A stretch of 64,000 nucleotides of DNA, taken from assembly GCF_014196115.1 (NCBI RefSeq), contig NZ_JACIDB010000004.1, positions 1 through 64,000 of the forward strand. Direction: 5' to 3'. Under the pieces are notes generated by a model. That model ran no database searches, was not told where the DNA came from, and worked only from the letters and a program-made list of their open reading frames with translations. Both the position numbers and the translations under genes were made by a program. The first letter of the stretch is position 1. Each line of letters opens with the position of its first letter. Positions 18,002-28,895 of the stretch are shown piece by piece. Source of the DNA: Sphingomonas aquatilis (GTDB lineage: Bacteria > Pseudomonadota > Alphaproteobacteria > Sphingomonadales > Sphingomonadaceae).

Positions 18002-18967
18002 TTATGCGTGTTCTTGGGCGAAGGCGGCCGCCGCGCCGAACAGGCCGGGCTGCGGGTGGGTGATGAGCTTGACGGGGATGCCCGCCATCAGCGTCTGGAA
18101 CCGCCCCTTGGCGACGAAGCGCTGGTCGAAACCGGAGCGGATCAATTTGTCCTTGATGCGCAGGCCCAGGCCACCGGCGATGACCACGGCCTTGGCGCCA
18201 TGGGCGAGCGCGAGGTCGCCTGCCACCGCGCCCAGCGACAGGCAGAACCGATCGAGCGCGGCGAGCGCGATCGAATCGGTCCCGTCCAGTGCCTCCGTCC
18301 AGATCGCCTTGTCGTCGAGGTTCGGCACCGCGCGGCCTTCCAGCGCGGCGAGCGTTTCGTAGATCGCGACGATGCCGGGGCCGGAGCAGATGCGCTCGGT
18401 CGACACGCGGGTGAACTGGCGGCGCAGGCGCTTGACGAAGGCGTCCTCGATCCCGTCGAGCGGGGCATAATCGACGTGGCCGCCTTCGGTGGCGAGGACA
18501 TGGTAGCGATCGCTGGTCTTGAACACCTGTGCGACGCCGAGGCCGGTGCCCGGGCCGCAGACGGTGGTCACGCCCTGTTCGGGCAGGGCCAGGTCGGGGC
18601 CGCAGAGATGTTCGAAGTCTTCCGCGGGCAACTGGGCCACCGCGTGGCCGACCGCGCCGAAATCGTTGATGACGGTGTAGATGTCCGCGCCAAGCCGTTC
18701 GGGGATCAGCGAGGGACGAATCACCCAGGGATTGTTGGTCAGGCGGATGATGTCGCCGGTGATCGGCGAGGCGACCGACAGCGCCGCCGCCTTTGGCAGC
18801 GGCGTGCCGTGGATCGAGGCGAAATGCTGCCATGCGGTCTGCAAGCTGGCGTGTTCGGCGGTCTTCAGCGTCACCGGTTCGCCGAGCGATATGACGCGGC
18901 CGTTCTCCACCTCCGCGATGGCGAAGCGGGCGTGGGTGCCGCCGATGTCTACGCTGACCAATTGCAT
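18002..18967 (-). CDS. glk: Glucokinase
   Basis: A 321-residue ROK-independent (E. coli Glk type) glucokinase that makes glucose 6-phosphate. It has the ATP phosphate loop VSVDIGGTHARFAIAEV, NDFGAVGHAVAQLP, GPGTGLGVAQVF and the glucose-binding EGGHVDYAP, all diagnostic. ATG at 18967 (MQLVSVDIGG) is preferred over an upstream in-frame start that lacks family support. It sits between edd and eda, which couples glucose phosphorylation to the Entner-Doudoroff route, as in Zymomonas-related genera. Confidence 0.96.
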   Translation of the reverse strand: MQLVSVDIGGTHARFAIAEVENGRVISLGEPVTLKTAEHASLQTAWQHFASIHGTPLPKAAALSVASPITGDIIRLTNNPWVIRPSLIPERLGADIYTVINDFGAVGHAVAQLPAEDFEHLCGPDLALPEQGVTTVCGPGTGLGVAQVFKTSDRYHVLATEGGHVDYAPLDGIEDAFVKRLRRQFTRVSTERICSGPGIVAIYETLAALEGRAVPNLDDKAIWTEALDGTDSIALAALDRFCLSLGAVAGDLALAHGAKAVVIAGGLGLRIKDKLIRSGFDQRFVAKGRFQTLMAGIPVKLITHPQPGLFGAAAAFAQEHA

Positions 18968-18996
18968 TGCGTTTCCTCTCTTATCGTTCCGACCCG

Positions 18997-19080
18997 CCCT
19001 CACCCTGTCGCCGGCTTCGCCGTCTCTTCCCTCTCCCGATGGGAGAGGGAGGGAGGCACGCAGTGCCGGATGGGTGAGGG
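18997..19080. repeat. Palindromic intergenic repeat between edd and glk
   Basis: Outer arms CCCTCACCC (18997) and GGGTGAGGG (ends 19080) enclose an inner palindrome CCCTCTCCC-GAT-GGGAGAGGG at 19029-19049 and a smaller GC-rich hairpin. This nested layout is that of a dispersed bacterial palindromic repeat. Confidence 0.8.
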
Positions 19081-19087
19081 TAGCCGC

Positions 19088-20899
<1,812 letters not shown>

Positions 20900-20944
20900 G
20901 GCGCGGGTTCCTGGGGAGGGGTGGGGCGCGGGTGATCCCTCTAT

Positions 20945-21013
20945 ACCGTTCGCCCTGAGCTTGTCGAAGGGCGGTGGGTCTCACCGTGCTTCGACAGGCT
21001 CGGCACGAACGGT
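20945..21013. repeat. REP-like palindromic repeat, family A copy 1 (pgl/edd gap)
   Basis: One arm reads CCGTTCGCCCTGAGCTTGTC and ends AAGGGC. The other, in reverse complement, reads CCGTTCGTGCCGAGCCTGTC and ends AAGCAC. Further copies lie at 58398-58488 and 60618-60707. Confidence 0.85.
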
Positions 21014-21023
21014 AGGAGGGAGT

Positions 21024-21728
21024 TTACGGCGCCCAGTGGATGTCGACGGGCAGCTCGGCATCGGCGAGGACGCGACCGATCGGATAGGGCGACGACGGGC
21101 CCTGCTCGATAGCCTGTTCCAGCACCTTGCGCTTGTCCTTGCCGGTCAGTGCGATCATCAGCGCGCGCGCCGTCACGATGCCCTGGCGGCTGAGCGTGAC
21201 GCGCGCGACCGGCGCCTCGGGCGGCAGCGGATCGGGCATCACACCGAGCATGCGGCGTTCCTTGGGGCCGTTCAGCGCTTCGTCGAAATCGGGGCCCGGG
21301 AAGATCGAGGCGGTATGCCCGTCGCCACCCATGCCGAGCAGGCACAGGTCGAGCGGCCAGTGCAAATCCTGCATCAGCGCATCGGCGGAGCGGCCGGCGG
21401 ACTTATAATCCTCGGTCTGCTTGGGCACGATCGGGATGACGCGCGCGCCCTTTGGGATGAACAGCTTGCCGAGTTGCGTCACGTTCGACAGCGGGTCGCC
21501 GAGCGGCACGATGCGCTCGTCGCCCGGCACGATCGTCACGCGCTTCCAGTCGAGCTTGGCGCTCGCGAGCTTTTCATAGGCCGGGAAGGGGGTCTTGCCG
21601 CCGGCGAGTGCGATGACCGCGGAGCCGCGCGCGTCGATCGCGCTTTCGATGACGAACTGGATGTCGCCAGCGATCGCGTCCGCGAGCTCGCCCGCGTCGT
21701 CATACTCCCACCATTCGATCTCGGTCAT
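21024..21728 (-). CDS. pgl: 6-phosphogluconolactonase
   Basis: A 234-residue DevB/SOL-type lactonase that hydrolyses 6-phosphogluconolactone between Zwf and Edd. Signature stretches are VIALAGGKTPFPAYEKLA, the ERIVP motif in VPGDERIVPLGDPLSN, and CLLGMGGDGHTASIFPG, the family's most conserved motif. ATG at 21728. The gap to zwf (209 bp) and the gap to edd (124 bp) each carry a palindromic repeat. Confidence 0.95.
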   Translation of the reverse strand: MTEIEWWEYDDAGELADAIAGDIQFVIESAIDARGSAVIALAGGKTPFPAYEKLASAKLDWKRVTIVPGDERIVPLGDPLSNVTQLGKLFIPKGARVIPIVPKQTEDYKSAGRSADALMQDLHWPLDLCLLGMGGDGHTASIFPGPDFDEALNGPKERRMLGVMPDPLPPEAPVARVTLSRQGIVTARALMIALTGKDKRKVLEQAIEQGPSSPYPIGRVLADAELPVDIHWAP

Positions 21729-21837
21729 GGGTACAGCCTTCTCATGTCGGCGCGCGGGGCTCGCTTAGCGGAGTGGCCCACGCAAGGTAAGTGCCCCCGC
21801 ATACGTATGGGGGACAGAAATGTTCGCGTAAGTACTT

Positions 21838-21929
21838 CGTCACCCCGGCCCTGAGCCGGGGTCCCGCTTTTTGGCTGTCACGTAGGACTGTGAAAGGAAG
21901 CGGGACCCCGGCTCAAGGCCGGGGTGACG
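21838..21929. repeat. Long inverted repeat between zwf and pgl
   Basis: Arms of about 30 bp (CGTCACCCCGGCCCTGAGCC and onward, against the reverse complement ending at 21929) surround a 35-bp centre. Each arm also contains an internal hairpin (CCCCGGC...GCCGGGG). The layout fits a dispersed palindromic repeat, and it is distinct from families A and the edd/glk element. Confidence 0.85.
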
Positions 21930-21937
21930 AAAGAGCC

Positions 21938-23401
21938 TCAATCGTCCTGCCAGGTCACCCCGTCGCGCTCCGTCAGCGCGATCGCGCCCGCGGGACCCCA
22001 GGTGCCAGCGGCATAATGCTTGGGCTTGGTCTGGTTCGCATCCCAGCCGGCGCGGATCGCATCGATCCAGGTCCATTGCGCCTCCACCTCGTCGCGGCGG
22101 ACGAACAGCGTCTGGTCTCCCTCGATCAGGTCGAGCAACAGGCGCTCATAGGCGATGCGGCGGCGGGTGCCCGCGAATTCGGCGTCGAGGCTGAGGTTCA
22201 GCGGCACCTCGCGCAGGCGCAGGCCGTCGCGGTCGAGGCCCGGCTCCTTGGTCATCACCAGCAGCTGGATATATTCCTCCGGCTGCAGGCGGATCACGAG
22301 CGTATTGGGCTGCAGCACGCCGCCGCGGCCCGAGAACATCGAGTGCGGCACGGGCTTGAACTGGATCGCAATCTCGCTGCGGCGCTTGGCCATGCGCTTG
22401 CCGGTGCGCAGGTAGAAGGGCACGCCCTGCCAACGCCAATTGTCGATATGCGCCTTGATCGCGACGAAGGTCTCGACATTGCTGTCATAGCCCAGTTCGT
22501 CGTCATAGCCCTTGACGACCTTGCCGCCGACCGCGCCTTCTTCATACTGGCCGGTGACGGTGCATTGCGGCACCTGCTCGGGCGTGATCTTGCGCATGCT
22601 GCGGAAGACCTTGGCCTTTTCGTCGCGGATCGCGGTGCCGTCGTACAGCGCCGGCGGCTCCATCGCGATCAGCGCGACGAGCTGGAGCATGTGGTTGGCG
22701 ACCATGTCGCGCAGCGCGCCCGCGCCTTCGTAGTAGCCGGCGCGATCCTCCAGACCCACCGTTTCGGCGATGGTGATCTGGACGTTGTCGATCCCCTGCG
22801 CGTTCCAGATCGGCTCGAACATCGAATTGCCGAAGCGCAGCGCGAGGATGTTCTGGACGGTTTCCTTGCCCAGATAATGGTCGATCCGGAACGTCCGCTC
22901 TTCGGGGAAGGCGCTGGCGACGGTGTCGTTGATTTCCTTCGATGAGGCGAGGTCGTAGCCCAGCGGCTTTTCGAGCGCGATTCGCACGGTCGGCCCGGTC
23001 AGTCCGACCTTCTCAAGGCCCTGCACCGCCGATTCGAACAGCGAGGGCGCGGTCGAGAGATAGATGGCGAGGCCGCCCGACACGTCGCCGATCTTGTCGG
23101 CGAGCGGCTGGAAGCTGTTGGGGTCCGACAGATCGGCAGGCTGGAACTGGATGCGCTGCATGAAGGTGCCGAGCGCGCTTTCGTCCTTGCGGTCGGCGGG
23201 GAGGAATTCGTCGAGCGCCTTCTTCACGACGTCGCGATAGCCATCGTCGTCCATGTCGCCGCGCGCCGAGCCGGTGATCGTCAAATCCTTGGGCAGCAGG
23301 CCGTCGGCGTGCAGGCCATACAGCGAGGGCAGCAACATGCGCTTGGCGAGGTCACCGGTGGCTCCGAACAGGAGCAGCTTGCCGACGGGATTGCGCTGCA
23401 T
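21938..23401 (-). CDS. zwf: Glucose-6-phosphate 1-dehydrogenase
   Basis: A 487-residue enzyme oxidising glucose 6-phosphate to 6-phosphogluconolactone with NADP or NAD. The N-terminal Rossmann motif is LLLFGATGDLAKRMLLPSLY, the substrate loop is ALEKPLGYDLASSKEIN, and the diagnostic active-site motif is FRIDHYLGKETVQNILALRF, with the catalytic His. The ATG at 23401 is 14 bp after the argC stop, so zwf may be co-transcribed with the marR-SH3-argC group. First gene of the Entner-Doudoroff operon proper. Confidence 0.97.
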   Translation of the reverse strand: MQRNPVGKLLLFGATGDLAKRMLLPSLYGLHADGLLPKDLTITGSARGDMDDDGYRDVVKKALDEFLPADRKDESALGTFMQRIQFQPADLSDPNSFQPLADKIGDVSGGLAIYLSTAPSLFESAVQGLEKVGLTGPTVRIALEKPLGYDLASSKEINDTVASAFPEERTFRIDHYLGKETVQNILALRFGNSMFEPIWNAQGIDNVQITIAETVGLEDRAGYYEGAGALRDMVANHMLQLVALIAMEPPALYDGTAIRDEKAKVFRSMRKITPEQVPQCTVTGQYEEGAVGGKVVKGYDDELGYDSNVETFVAIKAHIDNWRWQGVPFYLRTGKRMAKRRSEIAIQFKPVPHSMFSGRGGVLQPNTLVIRLQPEEYIQLLVMTKEPGLDRDGLRLREVPLNLSLDAEFAGTRRRIAYERLLLDLIEGDQTLFVRRDEVEAQWTWIDAIRAGWDANQTKPKHYAAGTWGPAGAIALTERDGVTWQDD

Positions 23402-23415
23402 GACGATCCTTTACG

Positions 23416-24345
23416 TTACAGGATGAGGCCGGCGAGCGGATCGAGCCCGGCCATGATGTTGAGGTTCTGCACCGCCGCGCCGCCCGCGCCCTTGCCGAGG
23501 TTGTCGAGCGTCGCGATCAGCCGGACGTGGCCGGTGCCGGGATTGCCGCAGACGCGCAACGTCATGCGGTCGGTGCCCGCATTCTCCTCGATGGCGATCG
23601 CGGTGACGTCGCCCGGCGCGACCGAAATGAGCGCGCTGTCGGCATAGGCCGCGGCCAGCGTGTCCTCGATCTGCGCGATGCTGGGGCTGCCCGGCAATTG
23701 CGCGAGCGGCAGCGGCACTTCGGACAGCATGCCGCGATTGAGCCGCGTGACCGACGGCGCGAAGATCGGCGGGTGGGCGAGGCCGGCGTGCGTCTTCATC
23801 TCGGGCAGATGCTTGTGCGCGAGGGTGAGGGCATAGACGCGGAAGGCGGTGTCGGTGCCGCCCTCTTCGAACTCGGCGATCATCGCCTTGCCGCCGCCCG
23901 AATAGCCCGAGGTGGCATTATAGGTCAGCGGCCAGTCGGCCGGGACAAGGCCGGCGCGGATAAGCGGGGCGACGAGCGCGAGGAACGCGGTGGGGTAGCA
24001 GCCGGGGTTGGAGACGCGGGGCGAATGCGCGATCCGGTTCGCCTGGCCTGCGTCGAGTTCGGGGAAGCCATAGGTCCAGCCCGCCGCGACCCGATGCGCG
24101 GACGAGGCGTCGATGATCCGCGCGCCACCGTCGCGGACCAGCGCCGCGGCTTCCTTCGCAGCCTCATCGGGCAGGCAGAGGATCGCGAAATCGGAGTCGT
24201 TCAGCGCCTCGGCCCGCGCGGTGGCGTCCTTGCGACGCGCCTCATCGAGCGTGACGATGGTGAGATCGCTGCGGCCGCTCAGCCGTTCGCGGATGTCGAT
24301 GCCGGTGGTGCCGACCGCACCGTCGATGAAGACCGAGACGCTCAT
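23416..24345 (-). CDS. argC: N-acetyl-gamma-glutamyl-phosphate reductase, short (type 2) form
   Basis: A 309-residue NADPH-dependent reductase of arginine biosynthesis. It begins VFIDGAVGTTGIDIRERLSG (nucleotide-binding), has the nucleophilic Cys in VSNPGCYPTAFLALVAPL, and NATSGYSGGGKAMI plus AHKHLPEMKTHAGL near the active site. The length and the lack of the long-form insertions place it in the short ArgC class. Its ATG overlaps the TGA of the upstream SH3 gene (ATGA), implying coupling. Why it is placed just ahead of zwf is not evident. Confidence 0.93.
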   Translation of the reverse strand: MSVSVFIDGAVGTTGIDIRERLSGRSDLTIVTLDEARRKDATARAEALNDSDFAILCLPDEAAKEAAALVRDGGARIIDASSAHRVAAGWTYGFPELDAGQANRIAHSPRVSNPGCYPTAFLALVAPLIRAGLVPADWPLTYNATSGYSGGGKAMIAEFEEGGTDTAFRVYALTLAHKHLPEMKTHAGLAHPPIFAPSVTRLNRGMLSEVPLPLAQLPGSPSIAQIEDTLAAAYADSALISVAPGDVTAIAIEENAGTDRMTLRVCGNPGTGHVRLIATLDNLGKGAGGAAVQNLNIMAGLDPLAGLIL

Positions 24346-24731
24346 GCCGCGTCATCCTGCGGCACGGCGATATCCAAGGCGGTGCGATCGACATAGCCGA
24401 CGAGGTTCTGCGCCGTGGCGCGGCCCCAGGCGTGGTTGCCGGCAAGCTCCAGCACATCGAACGTGTCGCCGACGCTGAGTTCCGCGACCTGCTCGCTGAG
24501 GTTGCGATCGCCGAACAGTCCGACCGCGCGCGACACGACGGTGACCATCGGCGCGGCATAGTGGGGCGCGAAAACCTGTTCGGCGAGGCGGACGTCGGCC
24601 AGATCGCCGCGAACGGCGTGGGTACGCGGATCGAGATCGACCGAGGGGCCGGTCAGCGCAAAGGCTTTACGCGAGGGCCGGTTGACGTGCGTGTGATTCG
24701 CCGTCGCCGAGGAATTGCCCGAACTCTTCAA
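24342..24731 (-). CDS. SH3-domain protein resembling the N-terminal half of an NlpC/P60 peptidase
   Basis: About 120 residues containing ALTGPSVDLDPRTHAVRGDL, ADVRLAEQVFAPHYAAPM and the bacterial SH3 pattern SVGDTFDVLELAGNHAWGRA ending GYVDRTAL. In sphingomonads this SH3 module normally leads into a C40 NlpC/P60 cell-wall peptidase. Here the frame stops right after the SH3 domain, at the argC start, so no catalytic Cys/His is present. The start is uncertain: a TTG at 24731 or GTG at 24791, both inside the marR 3' end, where the two frames overlap. It could be a binding-only protein or a truncated gene. Confidence 0.65.
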   Translation of the reverse strand: MKSSGNSSATANHTHVNRPSRKAFALTGPSVDLDPRTHAVRGDLADVRLAEQVFAPHYAAPMVTVVSRAVGLFGDRNLSEQVAELSVGDTFDVLELAGNHAWGRATAQNLVGYVDRTALDIAVPQDDAA

Positions 24732-25026
24732 GAAACTCTGCCCCTTCGGATGTACGTGCGACGAAGATATTGCGCTTGTCGCTGTCGTCACGCTGACGGC
24801 GCAGATAGCCGAGGGCGCCCAGCCGATTCAAGGCGCGCGTGACGACGGGCTTCGACACGTTGAGCGCCCGGGCCAGGCCGCGCACCGTATGCGGGCCGGG
24901 ATTGAGGTAAACGAGAAGGAGCAGTGCCATCTGCCGATTGGTGAGATCGGGCTCGCCCGACCGCACGTAATCCACCAGGGCGCTCATCCACGTCGCGAGT
25001 GATTGCGCGGCTGTTCCCACGTGCAA
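24667..25026 (-). CDS. MarR-family transcriptional regulator
   Basis: About 119 residues with a winged helix: DLTNRQMALLLLVYLNPGPH, TVRGLARALNVSKPVVTRAL (recognition helix) and the wing LGYLRRQRDDSDKRNIFV. Start is a TTG at 25026 or the GTG at 25020; no clear ribosome-binding site decides it. Likely regulates its own SH3-argC operon or an unlinked target. Its 3' end overlaps the next gene in another frame. Confidence 0.88.
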   Translation of the reverse strand: MHVGTAAQSLATWMSALVDYVRSGEPDLTNRQMALLLLVYLNPGPHTVRGLARALNVSKPVVTRALNRLGALGYLRRQRDDSDKRNIFVARTSEGAEFLEEFGQFLGDGESHARQPALA

Positions 25027-25375
25027 ATATCCGTTTCTGCGCCATTTTCGGGCTTTGTTTCGGGGTCATAACGCCGCGGTGCGGTGGTGGTTTCCGGGAA
25101 ATGAACGGTGGGCGGAATAAACGGGGCGGCGCGGGTTTGCGCATTGGCATCTCGCTTCACGCCGTTATTCCCGCGGAGGCGGGAATTCGTAGCCGCTATC
25201 GTTATTTATGGAGTCGACACGGTAGCACGTCTGGATCCCCGCCTGCGCGGGGATGACGAAGAAAGGCGGCGCCAGGTTGGTAGGCGAGGCGCCCAAACCC
25301 CATCCCCACGCCGGTTGATCGTTCGGCGCGCCTCGCCTATGTGCGCGCCTTCATCCGTTTTTCCCAAGGTCGTCG
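25027..25375. other. Intergenic region between marR and secG with repeat hairpins
   Basis: No gene is seen in these 349 bp. Two short hairpins typical of dispersed bacterial repeats are present: ATTCCCGC-GGAG-GCGGGAAT at 25167-25186 and ATCCCCGC-CTG-CGCGGGGAT at 25235-25254, separated by about 50 bp. Divergent promoters for marR and secG should also lie here, but I cannot place them. Confidence 0.7.
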
Positions 25376-25735
25376 ATGTTCACCTTCCTCCTCGTCGTTC
25401 ATGCCATCATCGCCGCCGCGCTCGTGACGGTGATCCTGATGCAGAAGTCGGAAGGCGGCGGCCTCGGCATGGGCGGCAGCCCGTCGGGCCTGATGTCGGC
25501 GCGCGGCGCGGCGGATTTCCTGACCCGCATGACCTCGATCCTCGCGACGGTGTTCGTCTGCATGTCGATCGCGCTCGCCTTCATCGCGGCGCACCGCCAG
25601 ACGCAGACGATCGACACCTCGCTCGCCCGTCCGCTCCCTGCGGCGCCGGCCCCGGCGGCCCAGCCGCTCGCCCCGGCGCAGGATGCGGTGCCGAATGCGC
25701 CTGTCGATAATGGCGCGGTGCCGCTGCAGCGTTAA
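25376..25735 (+). CDS. secG: Preprotein translocase subunit SecG
   Basis: A 119-residue membrane protein that assists SecYE. It has MFTFLLVVHAIIAAALVTVI (helix 1), the signature LMQKSEGGGLGMGGSPSGLM, and a second helix ILATVFVCMSIALAFIAAHR. The C-terminus is a Pro/Ala-rich cytoplasmic tail, common in alphaproteobacteria. It lies 89 bp upstream of pyrG, a frequent pairing. Confidence 0.95.
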   Translation: MFTFLLVVHAIIAAALVTVILMQKSEGGGLGMGGSPSGLMSARGAADFLTRMTSILATVFVCMSIALAFIAAHRQTQTIDTSLARPLPAAPAPAAQPLAPAQDAVPNAPVDNGAVPLQR

Positions 25736-25824
25736 GCCGCACAACGTCTCGTCGTAAATCGCGCGCGGGAGACCCCCGCGCGCTCTTGTCGTTTGCCCCC
25801 CATCCAAGCTAGGCGATTCCTCCC

Positions 25825-27459
25825 ATGGCGCGGTACATCTTCATCACCGGCGGCGTGGTTTCGTCGCTCGGCAAAGGCCTCATGGCGGCCTCTCTCGCAG
25901 CTCTGCTTCAGGCGCGCGGCTATCGCGTCCGGATCCGGAAGTTCGATCCCTATCTCAACGTCGATCCGGGCACGATGAGCCCGTATCAGCACGGCGAGGT
26001 CTATGTGACCGACGACGGCGCGGAGACGGATCTCGACCTCGGCCACTACGAACGCTTCACCGGCGTCGCGAGCCGTCAGTCGGATAACGTCACCTCCGGC
26101 CGCATCTACAAGACGATCATCGAGCGTGAGCGTCGGGGCGACTATCTGGGCGCGACGGTGCAGGTGATCCCGCACGTCACCGACGCGATCAAGGCGTTCG
26201 CGCGCGCGGAGACGGACGACCTCGACTTCGTGCTCTGCGAGATCGGCGGCACGGTCGGCGATATCGAATCGCTGCCGTTCATCGAGGCGATCCGCCAGCT
26301 GCGCAACGAAGAGGGGCGCAACAACGCGATCAGCATCCACGTGACGCTGGTGCCCTACATCGCCGCCGCGGGCGAGCTGAAGACCAAGCCGACGCAGCAT
26401 TCGGTGCGCGAATTGGCTGCCCTGGGCGTGCAGCCCGATGTGTTGGTCTGCCGCTGCGAACAGCCGCTGCCGCCATCGGAGCGCGCCAAGATCGCGCTGT
26501 TCTGCAACGTGCCCGAAACCGCGGTCATCCCCGCGCTCGACGCCAAGAGCATCTACGCGGTGCCGATGCAGTATCACGGCGAGGGGCTGGATGCGGAGGT
26601 GCTGCGCGCCTTCGGCATCACGCCGTCGTCGGCCCCCGATCTGTCGCGCTGGAGCGACATCATGGATCGCCTGACCAACCCGGAGGGCGAGGTGACGGTC
26701 GGCGTCGTCGGCAAGTATGTCGGCCTGCAGGACGCATATAAGTCGCTCAACGAAGCGCTGGTCCATGGCGGCATCGCCAACCGCGTGAAGGTCAACGTCC
26801 GCTGGATCGACGCCGAACTGTTCGAGAATGACGACAGCGAGATCGTGAGCCAGCTCGAACCGTGCGACGCGATCCTCGTCCCCGGCGCGTTCGGCGAGCG
26901 TGGTGCGGAGGGCAAGATCAAGTCGGTCAAGTTCGCCCGCGAGCGTGAAATCCCCTATTTCGGCATCTGCTTCGGCATGCAGATGGCCTGCGTCGAAGGC
27001 GCGCGCGATACCGCGGGCATCGCCAATGCGTCGTCGACCGAATTCGGCCCGACGAACGAGCCGGTGGTCGGCCTGATCACCGAATGGATGGGGCGCGACG
27101 GGCTGGAGCAGCGCGAGGCGTCAGGCGACATGGGCGGCACGATGCGGCTCGGCGCTTATGAGGCCTCGCTCGACGGCAACAGTGTCGTCGCGTCGATCTA
27201 CGGCGGCACGACCATTCAGGAACGCCACCGCCACCGCTACGAGGTGAACACGCACTATAAGGAAGCGCTGGAAAAGGGCGGCCTGGTGTTCAGCGGCATG
27301 TCGCCCGACGGCACGCTGCCAGAGATCGTCGAGCGTCCCGATCACCCCTGGTTCGTCGGCGTGCAGTTCCACCCGGAGCTGAAGAGCAAGCCCTTCGATC
27401 CGCATCCGCTGTTCGCCAGCTTCATCGCCGCTGCGGTGAAGCAGAGCCGGTTGGTGTGA
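25825..27459 (+). CDS. pyrG: CTP synthase
   Basis: A 544-residue enzyme that aminates UTP to CTP. The N-terminal synthetase domain starts [20 protein letters not shown] and has [20 protein letters not shown]. The C-terminal class I glutamine amidotransferase domain has [16 protein letters not shown] (nucleophilic Cys) and [20 protein letters not shown] (catalytic His and Glu). Length is normal. It is followed by a good terminator. Confidence 0.98.
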   Translation: MARYIFITGGVVSSLGKGLMAASLAALLQARGYRVRIRKFDPYLNVDPGTMSPYQHGEVYVTDDGAETDLDLGHYERFTGVASRQSDNVTSGRIYKTIIERERRGDYLGATVQVIPHVTDAIKAFARAETDDLDFVLCEIGGTVGDIESLPFIEAIRQLRNEEGRNNAISIHVTLVPYIAAAGELKTKPTQHSVRELAALGVQPDVLVCRCEQPLPPSERAKIALFCNVPETAVIPALDAKSIYAVPMQYHGEGLDAEVLRAFGITPSSAPDLSRWSDIMDRLTNPEGEVTVGVVGKYVGLQDAYKSLNEALVHGGIANRVKVNVRWIDAELFENDDSEIVSQLEPCDAILVPGAFGERGAEGKIKSVKFAREREIPYFGICFGMQMACVEGARDTAGIANASSTEFGPTNEPVVGLITEWMGRDGLEQREASGDMGGTMRLGAYEASLDGNSVVASIYGGTTIQERHRHRYEVNTHYKEALEKGGLVFSGMSPDGTLPEIVERPDHPWFVGVQFHPELKSKPFDPHPLFASFIAAAVKQSRLV

Positions 27460-27467
27460 TGTGTTCG

Positions 27468-27499
27468 CCCTCCCCCGGTATGGCCGGGGGGAGGGTTTT
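27468..27499 (+). terminator. Intrinsic terminator after pyrG
   Basis: The stem CCCTCCCCCGG/CCGGGGGGAGGG is followed by TTTTG on the plus strand, starting nine bases after the pyrG stop. Confidence 0.8.
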
Positions 27500-27561
27500 G
27501 CGTTTCGGGATATTGGTCCCGCCGGCGCGCTAGTCGGCAGCGTGTTCGCTTCAGAAGCGTC

Positions 27562-28791
27562 TTAGACCGTCAGCGTCTTCAGCGGGATGTCGGTTTGCGC
27601 CAGTGTCGCGGCATCGGCGGCGGTGCGGGCGACCACCAGCGCGCGGCCTTGCACGTAATCCTTCGCGCTGTTGATCGCATCGATCGCGATCACCTGTCCG
27701 TCCTTGAGATAGATGGCGCTGAAGCTGCGTGAGGCGGGATCGCCGCGCACCACCACCTGATCGTGGCCGGTCGACAGGCCGACGGTCTGCAACTTCAGGT
27801 CATACTGGTTCGACCAGAACCATGGGACGGCGTCATAGGGTTCGGCCGCGTCGTGGATTGCGCGGGCGACGGTGCTGGCCTGATCGTTGGCGTTCTGCAC
27901 CGATTCCAGTCGAATGACGGCGCCGTCCGCATAGGGATTGGGGTGGGCGGCACAGTCGCCGATCGCATAGACGTCGGGCAGGGTGGTGCGGCACATGGCA
28001 TCGACGATGACGCCATTGCCGCACGCCGCGCCGGCTGCCTGGAGCGGTGCGATTGCCGGAATGATGCCGATGCCGACGATCACCATGTCGCACGGAACCA
28101 CTTCCCCGTCCGCCAGCCGCACGCCGGAGGCCGCGCCGTTCGTGCCCTCGATACACTCCACCGCACAGCCCAGGCGGATGTCGACGCCATGCGCGCGATG
28201 CTCGGCCTCGAAGAACCGCGACACCGCTTCGCCCGCGACGCGCGCCAGCACCCGGTCGAGCGCTTCGATCAGGGTGACCGACTTGCCGAGCTTCGACAGC
28301 ACCGCGGCGGCCTCCAGGCCGATATAGCCGCCGCCGATCACGACGACGCGATTGGTGTCGTCCAGCTCCGCCATCATGCGATCAACATCAGCGCGGGTGC
28401 GCACGGCATGGACGCGGGCGAGGTCGTGACCCGGGCAGGTCAGCCGGCGGGGTGCGCCGCCGGTCGCCCAGATCAGCGTGCCATAGCCGATGCTGTCGCC
28501 ATCCTCGCGTGTGATGGCATGACCAACCGGATCGATCGCCGTCACGCGCTGCCCCAGCAGCATCGTCACCTCGCGTTCGCGCCAGAAGCTTTCGGGGCGC
28601 AGCAGCAGGCGATCGAACGATTTGTCGCGCGCCAGATAATCCTTGCTGAGCGGGGGGCGTTCATAGGGCAGCTCAGGCTCGTCACCGATGATCGCGATCG
28701 TCCCCGCAAAGCCGCGCTGGCGTAGCGCGATGGCGGCTTGCGCGCCGGCATGGCCCGCCCCGACGATCACAATGTCGAACCTGTCGCTCAT
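27562..28791 (-). CDS. Ferredoxin/rubredoxin-type NAD(P)H-dependent FAD reductase
   Basis: A 409-residue pyridine nucleotide-disulfide oxidoreductase-like flavoprotein. FAD motif [17 protein letters not shown] at the N-terminus, [14 protein letters not shown] (class signature of putidaredoxin/rubredoxin reductases), NAD motif [20 protein letters not shown], and the second FAD motif [17 protein letters not shown]. No redox-active Cys pair is seen, so it should pass electrons to a ferredoxin. No P450, dioxygenase or ferredoxin gene is adjacent, so the partner is unknown. Confidence 0.88.
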   Translation of the reverse strand: MSDRFDIVIVGAGHAGAQAAIALRQRGFAGTIAIIGDEPELPYERPPLSKDYLARDKSFDRLLLRPESFWREREVTMLLGQRVTAIDPVGHAITREDGDSIGYGTLIWATGGAPRRLTCPGHDLARVHAVRTRADVDRMMAELDDTNRVVVIGGGYIGLEAAAVLSKLGKSVTLIEALDRVLARVAGEAVSRFFEAEHRAHGVDIRLGCAVECIEGTNGAASGVRLADGEVVPCDMVIVGIGIIPAIAPLQAAGAACGNGVIVDAMCRTTLPDVYAIGDCAAHPNPYADGAVIRLESVQNANDQASTVARAIHDAAEPYDAVPWFWSNQYDLKLQTVGLSTGHDQVVVRGDPASRSFSAIYLKDGQVIAIDAINSAKDYVQGRALVVARTAADAATLAQTDIPLKTLTV

Positions 28792-28895
28792 TCCCGAAAT
28801 CCCTCGCCCATTCCGAACACGTGCTTATGGTCCACCGGACCATAAGGAGCGGTGCCAGAAAAGCGACGGGTTGTCATGACCCGTCCATATCGATC

